A stretch of DNA of 64,000 nucleotides from Closterium sp. NIES-65. Taxonomy: Eukaryota > Streptophyta > Zygnematophyceae > Desmidiales > Closteriaceae. Shown here piece by piece: positions 51,498 through 60,487 of the stretch. The notes under the pieces are model-generated. The model was given only the letters and a program-made list of their open reading frames with translations, was not told the origin of the DNA and did no database searches. A program made the translations under genes and the position numbers. The stretch lies in the NCBI GenBank assembly GCA_948144175.1, contig CANXME010002654.1:310001-374000 (forward strand), given 5' to 3'. Position 1 is the stretch's first letter. Every line of letters starts with the position of its first letter.

Positions 51498-53046
51498 GCT
51501 GGACCAGATAGGGACAAATGGCTAGCTTCTAGGGATGTTGAGTACCAGATCCTGCTGGAGAATGGGACTTGGGAACTAGTGGTGCTGCCTGAGGGAAAGA
51601 AAGCGGTACAATGCAAGTGGGTGCTAAGGATCAAGACTGACGACAAGGGGCAGGTCACCATCTACAGGAGTAGGTTGGTGGCTAAGGGGTTTATGCAGAA
51701 GGAGAAGCGGGACTTCAATGAGATCTTTGCTCCCACTGCCAAACCCCCTACCCTTCGTGTCTTGTTGGCAGATGCAGCCGTTAGTGGGAAGTTCATTATC
51801 CAGATGGACATATCAACGGCATTCCTCAATGGGATTTTAGAGGAGGATGTGTACATGACGCAGCCACCTGGGTATGAGGATGGTACGGGCAGGGTGTGCA
51901 AGCTGAAAAAGTCCATCTACGGCTTGAAGCAGGCGCCACGCTGCTGGTACCAGAAGTTGGCAGCTGTTTTAGAGGAGATGGGATTCAGGACCAGCAGCTG
52001 TGATGAGAGCCTCTTTCTCAAGGGGGAGGGGGAGAAGCTGGTGCTGTTTGTGGTCTATGTGGACGACATTCTTCTCTTTAGCAGCAGCATGAAGGAGATC
52101 CAGAAGGTGCAGCAGCAGCTGATGGAGAACTTCAAGTGCAAGAACCTTGGGGAGGTAAAGTACTACCTCGGGATGCACGTGGAGAGGGATCTGGATCACA
52201 GGTGGTTGAAGCTGCACCAGGAGAAGTTCATCAAGGAGCTTGGGGAGAAGTACGGAATTGAGAATGAGCGCAAGGTTGCAACTCCCCTGCCAGCAGAATT
52301 CAAGCTTGTGAAAGCTGCAGACGATGAAGGGGTTGAAGCCGAGGAGCAGCAGCAATTTCAGTCCTTGGTGGGCAGCCTCTTGTATGCAGCAGTTCACACG
52401 AGGCCCGACATCTCTTTCTCGGTTGGGCAGCTGGCTAGGGTGGTGCAGAATCCATCAGAGGAGCAGGTGGATGCAGCAGAGCGTGTGGTGAAGTATCTGA
52501 ACTCTCACCCAAACATTGGAGTTCAATACTCCGCATCTGCACAGGTGAAGCAGAAAGGGGTTGAGGTGCTGAAAGAGAAGGGGGAGAGGCTTGGAGAAGG
52601 CAAGCTATTTCTCACTTGCTTTACCGATGCTACGTGGGCCTCTGAGAAGGAGGATTCCTCATCTGTGGGAGGATACATCTGCGTAGTTGGGGGAGGACCT
52701 GTTAGTTGGAGGTCAAAGAAGCAGACGGAGACAGCACTCTCTTCTGTGGAATCAGGGTACATGGCGATGTTCCATGGGGTGAAGGAGGTGATTTGGCTGA
52801 GGAGGCTTTTAGAGGAGATTGGCCAGGAGCAAAAGATTGCTAAGCCGCTGTTTTGTGATAGCAACGGAGCTCTTGGGATGGCCAGGAACGCTGTGCTTCA
52901 TGGGCTGAACAAGCACATGCGTATCAAGTGGCACTGGTTGCGTAAGGAGGTGAAGAGGGGGACGGTGAATCCGATCTACATCAAGACTCACCAGCAGCCA
53001 GCAGACTTCCTCACCAAGAGGCTTGCAGATGAGCCTCATTGGCGTT
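51498..53046 (+). pseudogene. D3 reverse transcriptase and RNase H
   Basis: The frame is open from the stop at 51497 to 53096. RT motifs are KWVLRIKTDDKGQVTIYRSR, FNEIFAPTAKPPTLR, QMDISTAFLNGILEED, and YVDD intact at 52056-52067. RNase H shows CFTDATWASEKED, SSVESGYMAM (the Glu of the usual ESEY is Gly, probably a catalytic loss), CDSNGALGMARN and QQPADFLTKRL. At about 53047 it runs into LTR sequence, so the last residues are not native. Confidence 0.9.
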
Positions 53047-54050
53047 GTGTGAATGGTATGTTCGTGTGTTTGTTTGCTTTCGCAATTTTCGCTTGAAGCA
53101 TTTGCAGATACTCGCACAATGTGCGCTTCGGCATAACATTGTACGCGCTATGAACAGTACAAGCAGAAAGGACGAGCTCGCAAAGGAACCCAAGATGGAA
53201 GCTTTGTGGTTCGGCTTACTTGATTGCGCAGATTCAGTTCTATCCAACTCGAAATTATACTGTTTTGTTTGGTTGACTATAGTGTAGCAGGGCAGGCACT
53301 ATAGGGGTACAATTTAGGTGAAGGTTGGATGTTGTTTGTCCGTATCTGCATGCTACAGGGCCAGGGGAAACCAGCGGAACAAGCATTTGGCTGGTTGGGC
53401 AAAGACAAAACAGGTTCTGTTTTTAGGACCTGAACCTGGTTGTTGTTTTCCCAGGTTGGAAAAACAGAACCAGAGGTTGTTCACCAACCTACCACCTGCT
53501 ATTTTGTCCAGCCAGGTTGGTTCTGTTGCTTGGAATTATTTGGGATCATCCCTGGTTGTTCCCAGATTGATTCCCAAGGTCCTTGCTAGCTAGAGCTGTT
53601 TGTACCTGAAAATAGTGAAATTGATTCAAGCGAATTCCTTCCTTGCTGGAATTTCCTTTCTACGCGGTGCGACAGCGGAATGCTCACCGAGTCAATGCTA
53701 GTACGCTAGCACTCCAACGCTAGGCTAACGCAGTCCGAGCCATAACTTCGTAATGGCAGAACTTTTCGCGAGGCAACTTGGCTTATTTTAAAGCTCTTAG
53801 AGTGAACTTCGATATAGGAAATACTCAGCTTAATCCGATCGACGGTCTGCACGATACGCTGCGCGACATTCAAGGTACTCTTGCTGTTTTGACCTAGTCC
53901 CTCTTGATCCCTCTCTCTACAAACTCGGACCCGAGGATAGGGGCTGGTCTTGTACCAGGCACCCAAGGACCCTTGGAGGTGACCCCGAGGAGAGGTTTTA
54001 AGTTTGATAAAGTCTTAATAGCTTGAGTTTATTAGGCCCTTACACGTACA
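53047..54050 (+). repeat. D3 3' LTR, 5' truncated
   Basis: The junction shares GTGTGAATGG with the LTR at 47831, so about 74 bp of LTR and the polypurine tract are absent. A 16-bp deletion near 53597 separates it from the 5' LTR. It ends CACGTACA, then GGTTC. Confidence 0.9.
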
Positions 54051-54055
54051 GGTTC

Positions 54056-54514
54056 AGGTCCTAAAAACAGAACCTGTTTTGTCTTTGCCCAACCAGCCAA
54101 ATGCTGGTTCCGCTGGTTTCCCCTGGCCCTGTAGGATGCAGATACAGACAAACAACATCCAACCTTCACCTAAATTGTACCCCTATAGTGCCTGCCCTGC
54201 TACACTATAGTCAACCAAACAAAAAAGTACAATTTCGAGTTGGATAGAACTGAATCTGCGCAATCAAGTAAGCCGAACCGCAAAGCTTTCATCGTAGGCT
54301 CCTTTGCGAGCTCGTCCTTTCTGCTTGTACTGTTCATAGCGCGTACAATGTTATGCCGAAGCGCACAATGCGTGAGTACCTGCAAATGCTTCAAGCAAAA
54401 ATTGCAAAAGCAAACAAACACACGAACATTCTATTTATACCCAAATGCATTCGCACACGCATACTCGTACAAACAGACGGCAGGATATCGTGCAATGTGA
54501 ATTTGCACCCAACA
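54056..54514 (-). repeat. D2 5' LTR, second segment
   Basis: On the plus strand it ends TTTGCACCCAACA, followed by TTTTT. Confidence 0.92.
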
Positions 54515-54519
54515 TTTTT

Positions 54520-54693
54520 TTGTCAAGGACGAAATTGACCATGGCAAAGTTGACCTCACGTACTGCCCCACCACCGAAATGGCAGCCGACTTCCTCACCA
54601 AGCGACTGCCACGTCAGCAGTACAAGCACTGCTCTGACCTCACCGGAGTAGTCAAGCGAGTCAGCCCTTTATGCGCCCAAGGATGAAGGGGAG
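54520..54693 (+). pseudogene. C RNase H C-terminus and polypurine tract
   Basis: VKDEIDHGKVDLTYCPTTEM then AADFLTKRLPRQQYKHCS is the standard end of Copia RNase H. The stop is at 54684-54686, and GGATGAAGGGGAG follows as polypurine tract. Confidence 0.85.
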
Positions 54694-54832
54694 TGTTACG
54701 ATATGAAACGTTATGAGAGGCTGTAGGAGCTGATTCAACCGAGTACGAAGAGAAAAGAAACAGAAACATCTGAAGAGAAAAGAGCGGGAACGGGTTTGAA
54801 ACGGGTTTTGCGCGCCTTACGGTTTTGATCAC
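54694..54832 (+). repeat. C 3' LTR, first part
   Basis: TGTTACGATATGAAACG begins at the expected distance after the polypurine tract. The LTR is cut at about 54825 by reverse-oriented A5 RNase H, with no visible target duplication. Confidence 0.65.
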
Positions 54833-55320
54833 TAGACCCAAGGGCCTTGGTGAAGACAACAGCAGTGTTGGCTTGTCTGGCCACGTAAGCAAGACAAAGC
54901 TGACAATGTTGCTGCAGCACTCGCATGAGGAAGTAACGGAGAGCAATGCGCTTCTTTCTATACTCAAGTCTCTGGTCCTGACACAAGGCAATCATGGCCT
55001 TGTAGTCGACGTACCGAACTGGAGGAGAACGAGCCGGTAGGTCAGCAGGTAGGTCAGTCAGCAGAAATCCTGTGCAGCCAAAGCCCCAGCGTAAATCTCG
55101 GCCTCACAGCTGGAACTAAGTACAGAAGAAGAGCGAGTGGACCTCCACGAGACAGAACCACTACAGAGGCTGAAACCATACCCCTGTGTCGACCGGTGAA
55201 TCGTCTGGTCGTCATCCCAAGAACCGTCTGAGTGAAAAGTGAGAACAACTGAACCCTATCCTCCAAGCACGAGCCCTATGCCCAATGTAGTGCACAAGTA
55301 ATGCAATACCCTCTTCGCAG
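54825..55320 (-). pseudogene. A5 RNase H (3' part of a family A element)
   Basis: The minus strand encodes AAKRVLHYLCTTLGIGLVLGG, then SSCEAEI-like and ALRYFLMRVLQQH blocks, and ANTAVVFTKALGSSDQ. Frame changes occur near 55050 and 55260. The end of the domain and the LTR are absent at the junction with C. F interrupts A5 at CGCAG, and the upstream part is 58618-59355. Confidence 0.85.
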
Positions 55321-55374
55321 TGACGAGAAACGAGAATGAATGCATTGAGCAGAAAGGGGAGTACAAGTAGCAAA
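55321..55374 (-). repeat. F 3' LTR remnant (54 bp)
   Basis: TGACGAGAAACGAGAATG and the following bases match the end of the F 5' LTR (58493-58546). The inner edge joins the pre-RT segment near TTTGCT, present on both sides. Confidence 0.9.
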
Positions 55375-57960
55375 GCAGCAGCAAAGCACTGGAACTCCTC
55401 CTGCCTGTCCTCAAGGACGTCCGTGCTAAGAGCACACTCACCCCCGACGGACGGAGGACAGACAGACTCAGACTCAGTAACGAGACTAGCAGCCTAGTCT
55501 AGACGACAGCGAGCAGCGAAGTCGACAAGCTCAGCAACTAGGGCAGATGCTGCAGTGGACTCAAAGGAAGGGTCTGTGACAACAGTAGCCAGAAGACGCG
55601 TGCCAGAAGGACTAACAGCACGAAGAGAGTCAGACTCCGGGTCAGCAAGAGTAGGAAGAGAGGACTCTGGAGGAGACGGTAACGGGACACGCAGAGGAGC
55701 AGTGGAAGGACGCAGCGCCATCTGGTGTGTGCCGGGGATCGCAAGAGGACGCGGACGCGCAGTACAACGACTAGTGCGAGTAGCACGAACAGGCGACGCA
55801 GGTGGAGACGCAGGCTCACGACGCTCAGCAAGACCTCCAGTAGGACCAGTGTAGGGAGAAGGAGCAGGTAGAGGGGAGGCGGGCTGTAACTGTGACTGGG
55901 ACTGGACAGGCTGTGGACACTCTAAGGAAGGAGCTGAACCAGTAGAGGGCCGGAGACCAAGAACCTGCTCTTGGAGCGGAACGAAGTATGGCCTCGGCCG
56001 CGCAGCGCCTCCAGAACCAGCAAGGACAGCACCAGTACCCTCTGCGGCTGCACCAGCGCCAGCAGCACCTCCAGCTCCAACAGCGCCACCTCCAGCACCC
56101 TCAGAAGCACTAGCGCAACCAGTACCGCCAGCGCCAACACCCCCAGCTGCTCCAGCTCAAGCAGCTCCAGCTCCAGCAGCCTCAGAAGCACCTCCTGACG
56201 CACCAGCGCCAGTAGAAACACTAGCGCCAACACCCCCAGCAGCTCCAGCTCCTACAGCACCAGCACCGCCAGCAGCTCCAGCAGGACCAACTCCAGTGGC
56301 CCCAGCAGCTCCAGGACCGCCAGTACGAGCACCTCTGGGACCAGCAGCAACAGGAGCACCTCCAGCTCCAGCAGCATGTCCCTAGCGGCGGGCAAACCAC
56401 TCGCGCAGCTCCTGTGGAGAGAGCGGCTCCCGCCTCGACGAAGCACCGCCGGCGGCCACACGAGCAGACCCAGCGCCCCCAGGCTCTGCACCCTCAGGCT
56501 CCGCACCCCCTGACCCAGCACCCGCAGGCTCAGCACCCCCAGACTCAGCACCCCCAGACTCAGCACCCCCAGTCTCAGCACCCCCAGTCTCAGCACCCCC
56601 AGACCCGGCACCAGCAGCACCAGAGTCAACAGCTACCTCGACAGGGGCAGGACCTGCGTCTACCTGGGACACACCTGACGGGGCAGGACCCTGAGGGGGG
56701 AGGGGGTCTACCGGGGGAGGACCTGGCGCAAGGAAGAGCGGCGGCGGGGGGAGGGGTTAGTGCGGTAGGGGAAGAGACGGTAGTAAGGCACCGACTCGTC
56801 AAAGGTGACGTCCTGGGAGGACAGAACACGGCGCGAGGTGGGGTGGTAAAACTGCCACCCAGGCGCGTCAGGGGGGAAGCCAAGGAAGACGCAGGGAACA
56901 ACACGGGGGGACAGCTTGTCCGCAGACAAGTCGCGGACAAACGCCCGAGATCCCTAGACCCGAAACGCAGACGCATCGCCAACCTTCCCGGTCCACCGCA
57001 AGGCGGGGGAGGTCTCTGGCAAGGAGACCCGAGGCTGAAGGTTGAGCTGATGCGCGGCGTACTGAACCGCAAACGACCACAGAAAATGGGGGGCAGGCGC
57101 ATGCATCATGGACGTACGAGCGACGTCCATGACCATGCCAATGCGGCGCTCAGCAATCCCATTTTGCTGTGGAGAGGCCGGAAGCGTGAAGGTCTGGCGG
57201 ATGCCGTGCGCACGACAGAAAGCTCCCAGACGGGCAGAGGAGAACTCCCCGCCTCTGTCGGAGTGCAGACGCAGAAGAGGAAAGTCGGAGCCGAAACTCT
57301 CTCTGAGCTGGAGACGAGCTGGGCGGATCCAATCGATCAACACCTCAGTGACATCACCCTTGCTGCGCAAGAGGAAGACTGTGGTGTAACGCGAGTAGTC
57401 GTCAACCACCAGCAGGAAGTACCGCTCGCGCCCCTGCCCACTAACGCGGGCGGGGCCCCACACGTCCATGCGAAGAGTCTGCAGCGGAGCCTCTGTCGGA
57501 GGAAACTCGGAGGAGTGAGGGGCGGCGCGTTGTCGCCCCTCGATGCAGGGGACGCAGGTAGGGCTAGGCCCCGGAGGTAGGGGAGGGAGAGACCGAGGGA
57601 GACCAAATACAAGGACACGGGAGGCCATGCCTCGGAGACGAGGAAGGGAGGGGTGACCAAGGCGGTGGTGCCAAAGGAGAGTCTGGTGGGACAGTAGACG
57701 ACACGAGCAGGGAGCAGACTCAGGACCAGACCTGGACGCTGCAGCAAACACCTGACTCGACGCAATTACCTGGCCAGACTCAGCAGCCAGAGGTGACTCA
57801 GTAATAAGGGTGTACAGGCTCGACCCTGGCCGACGGGTGAACGTGGCCAAGTGTCGGCTTGTCCGAGCACACGTGCAGTGGGTCACCCGCTGACTCGCAG
57901 GAGTGAACTGGTCAACCCCTCGATCCTATAGGTCCGCTCCACTCACCAAGTTCGTAGAGA
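55375..57960 (-). pseudogene. F pol: integrase, linker, start of RT
   Basis: GAG-pre-integrase (LLWHHRLGHPSLPRLRGMA, CVPCIEG) and the integrase core (RMDVWGPA, VVDDYSRYTT, HSDRGGEFSS, PQQNGIAERR) are in one frame from 57886 down to a stop at 56954-56956. The linker has GGAESGGAEP-like repeats (56450-56640) and a Gly/Ala-rich part. The segment before RT (AALVAELVDFAARCRLD) is the last coding piece. F preserves the RERYFLLVVDDYSR stretch missing in A4, which helped locate the A4 deletion. Confidence 0.88.
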
Positions 57961-58390
57961 ACGAGGGGAGGTAGAGACCTGACAGGGTGCCAGAGGGGGC
58001 TGCCGGGCACGGTAAGACAGTGGAGAAGCTAGCAAGGACAGGACCCCCAGAGGGGTCCGCCAGGGAGACTTCAACCGGCCGACTGAGCGGCGTAAGAGTG
58101 GTGCGGTCTCGAAAGAAGGAGCGGGACGCACCCGAGTCAAGGGTGAAGGTGTGTAAGGCCTGAGCCGACGTAGTACCTGAGAGCGCTGACTCACCAGCAC
58201 CTGGGGCAGCAGACGCACTGGCACCTGGGGCAGCAGACGCACGAGCACCTAGAGCAGCAGCCTCAATGCCCGGGTCAGGCCGAAGAGGGCGGTGCGAGGG
58301 GCCGTAAGGGCGGCGTGAGGGGCAGTAAGGGCGGCCAAAGGGGCCGTGAGAGGGGCCACTAAGGGCGGCTCGAAGGTAGGGAGGGCACAC
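57926..58390 (-). pseudogene. F protease fused to leader repeats
   Basis: The frame begins in leader sequence (about 58300-58390) and passes into GASASAAPGAGESALSG, then HTFTLDSGASRSFF, the intact protease site. All of Gag between leader and this point is gone. It ends at a stop after NLVSGADL. Confidence 0.85.
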
Positions 58391-58475
58391 AGAGCGCGAC
58401 TCGGGCAGGAGTGAAGCGCGCTACGGGCAGGAAAGAAAAATATCTTGGTGGGCCCTAGGTAGCGTTCCCACTAGG

Positions 58476-58492
58476 GAACCTGCTCTATACTA
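58476..58492 (-). other. F primer-binding site
   Basis: The minus strand reads TAGTATAGAGCAGGTTC next to the LTR, a variant of TGGTATCAGAGCAGGTC. Confidence 0.7.
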
Positions 58493-58617
58493 TGACGAGA
58501 AACGAGAATGAATGCATTGAGCAGAAAGGGGAGTACAAGTAGCAAACCCTAAAGTGTTGTACCCCATATGAACTGCCCCACTACAGCCTACATAGACTTT
58601 AGCATATATGCCTGACA
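58493..58617 (-). repeat. F 5' LTR (125 bp)
   Basis: On the minus strand it starts TGTCAGGCATATATGC and ends TCTCGTCA. The core GGGGTACAACACTTTAGGG is that of family A. Confidence 0.9.
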
Positions 58618-59355
58618 CGCAGCTTCCCAGTGCATCTTTCGGTGTCATCGGGAGCCACTTAGCGAGCCAGGAAGCTAAGAGCGTACGCAAGGTCAGGTCG
58701 TGTGCACGTTATCAGGTACATGAGGCAACCCACAAGCTCTAGATATGGACCACTCGGCTCTACCGACTTGTCCAAAGATGGAGCTGAGAGCGAGTGGCCA
58801 GTAGACAGAGGAGTGGGTTGTGGAGAGGACCACTTCAAGTCAAAGCGCTGAAGGACCTGCGACACCATGTGTGACTGAATGAGGGTGATGGTGCGGCGTG
58901 CACTGTCCCGGGTGATCTGTAAGACAAGATAGCTCCGAAACTCAACCAGGTCTGTGCAGGTGTGTCTCTCCTGCAGCTCCGCCTTCAGTAAGGCCAGAGC
59001 CTCCATATCAGCAGTAGCAAAAACCAAGTCGTCAACGTTCACAAAAACGTAGAACGGCGGCAGAGAAGTGTCTGTGTGTAGAAACAGCGAAGGGTCAGCA
59101 GTCAAGGGAGCGAAACCAAGAGCCACAAGTGTAGTCCTCAGTATATCATGCCACTCGCGGGGTGCCTGTTGTAGGCCGTAGACTAGACGCCGAAGGCCCG
59201 ACTGGGTACCTACACGAAATGGCCCAGTGAAGCCACGTGGTCGGCGCAACCAGATAGCCTCGTGAAGGCTGCCTTGCAAGAAAGCCGTCGAGAAGTCAAG
59301 GGAGTGCAGCTCGTAGTCGCGCTGTGCTGCAACGTGAAGTAGCACCCGAAGAGTG
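58618..59355 (-). pseudogene. A5 reverse transcriptase
   Basis: The frame is continuous from TLRVLLHVAAQRDYELHS at the D4 boundary through LDFSTAFLQGSLHE, the active site NVDD (59028-59039, Tyr to Asn) and TCTDLVEFRSYL to LVGCLMYLITCTRPDLA. It is about 80% similar to A6 RT by eye, so A5 and A6 are separate copies. RT upstream of TLRVLL is absent because D4 starts there. Confidence 0.88.
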
Positions 59356-60412
59356 TGTTGGTGTAAGGGCTTAATAAACCCAAGCGTCACCTCCTAGGGT
59401 CCTTGGGTGCCTGGTACAAGACCAGCTCCTATCCTCGGGTCCGAGTTTGTAGAGAGAGGGATCAAGAGGGACTTAGTCAAAACAGCAAGAACACCTTGAA
59501 CGTCGCGCAGCGTATCGTGCAGACCGTCGATCGGATTAAGCTGAGAATTTCCTATATCGAAGCTCGCTCCAAGAGGTTTAAAATGAACCAAGTTGCCTCG
59601 CGAAAAGTTATGCCATTACGAAGTTATGGCTCGGACAGCGTTTGCCTAGCGTTGGAGTGCTAGCGTAGTAGCGTTGACTCAGGTAGCATTCCGCCGTCGC
59701 ACCGCGTAGAAACGAAATTTCAGCAAGGAAGGAATTCGCTTGAATCAATTTCACTATATTCAGGTACAAACAGAGAAGGAATAAATAGCTCTAGCTAGCA
59801 AGGACCTTGGGAATCAACCTGGGAACAACCAGGGATGATCCCACATAATTCCAAACAACAGAACCAACCTGGCTGGACAAAACAGCAGGTGGTAGGTTGG
59901 TAAACAACCTCTGGTTCTGTTTTTCCAACCTGGGAAAACAGCAACCAGGTGCAGGTCCTAAAAACAGAACCTGTGTTGTCTTTGCCCAACCAGCCAAATG
60001 CTGGTTCCGCTGGTTTCTCCTGGCCCTGTAGCATGCACATACAGACAAACAACATCCAACCTTCACCTAAATTGTACCCCTATAGTGCCTGCCCTGCTAC
60101 ACTATAGTCAACCAAAACAAAACAGTACAATTTCGAGTTGGATAGAACTGAATCTGCACAATCAATTCAACCAAACGGCAAAGCTTCCATCTTGGGTTCC
60201 TTTGCGAGCTCGTCCTTTCTGCTTGTACTGTTCATAGCGCGTACAATGTTGTGCCAAAGCGCACAATGCGGGAGTACCTGCAAATGCTTCAAGCAAAAAT
60301 TGCAAAAGCAAACAAACACACGAACATTCCATTTACACCCAAATGCATTCGCACACGCATACTCGTACAAACAGACGGCAGGATGTCGTGCAATGTAAAT
60401 TTGCACCCAACA
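59356..60412 (-). repeat. D4, family D LTR (1,057 bp)
   Basis: It has both D termini (plus strand TGTTGGTGTAAGGG to GCACCCAACA) and a deletion of about 36 bp near 59385. Upstream on the minus strand is a purine-rich GAGGGGGAGTG, so it is best read as a 3' LTR, not a solo LTR. Downstream CACTC agrees with the A5 RT target (ACCACTCTTCGGG in A4). Confidence 0.88.
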
Positions 60413-60487
60413 CACTCCCCCTCAGCCTGCCGGCTGCATCCCCATCATTCCATACTAGTTCATGCTCATTCCACTCATGCGCACACT
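60413..60487 (-). other. Family D 3' internal end and polypurine tract
   Basis: About 75 bp between A6 and D4. The minus strand ends GGCTGAGGGGGAGTG directly before the LTR start, as expected for a polypurine tract. The same segment is lost from D1-D3, so its family assignment rests on position. Confidence 0.5.

Larger units (their letters stand above)
47757..54050 (+). mobile_element. D3, family D element nested in the D2 LTR
   Basis: Target duplication GGTTC is at 47752-47756 and 54051-54055. The 5' LTR (47757-48841) lost about its last 10 bp together with the PBS and the first third of gag. The 3' LTR (about 53047-54050) lost about 74 bp together with the end of RNase H. Pol is otherwise the best-preserved of family D. 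Confidence 0.93.
44122..54514 (-). mobile_element. D2, deleted family D element carrying E1 and D3
   Basis: Target duplication TTTTT is at 44117-44121 and 54515-54519. On the minus strand the order is: complete 5' LTR (54514-54056 plus 47756-47123), PBS, the first part of gag (47076-46603), then directly a 3' LTR lacking about 225 bp (46602-46254 plus 44644-44122). All pol is gone. E1 lies in the 3' LTR and D3 in the 5' LTR. Confidence 0.93.
15297..54832 (+). mobile_element. C, outer host Copia element carrying four direct insertions
   Basis: Gag (15524-18176), PR (about 18560), IN (18840-20880), RT (20940-21724, 23317-23460) and RNase H (23460-23642, 43815-44121, 54520-54686) are collinear on the plus strand once E2, E3, B and D2 are removed. 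Each junction restores the frame or domain order. Only the end of a 5' LTR (to 15429) and the start of a 3' LTR (from 54694) remain, so the outer boundaries were lost to rearrangement with A3 on the left and A5 on the right. Many stops show that C was dead long ago. Confidence 0.85.
55321..58617 (-). mobile_element. F, internally deleted family A element nested in A5
   Basis: CGCAG is duplicated at 55316-55320 and 58618-58622, and joining the A5 flanks across one copy restores the RNase H frame (AAKRV). The 5' LTR is complete (58493-58617, 125 bp). The 3' LTR keeps only 54 bp (55321-55374). Gag is deleted, and RT and RNase H are missing between the RT N-terminus and the LTR remnant. Confidence 0.92.

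Noticed and set aside
55321-55374. LTR fragment captured inside a pol gene by template switching
   Set aside because: The CGCAG duplication shows it is the outer end of F, so simple nesting plus deletion explains it.
59356-60412. D4 as a solo LTR with target duplication
   Set aside because: The flanks are GAGTG and CACTC, not the same sequence, and the two sides are not continuous host DNA; a purine-rich tract at one side makes a 3' LTR more likely.
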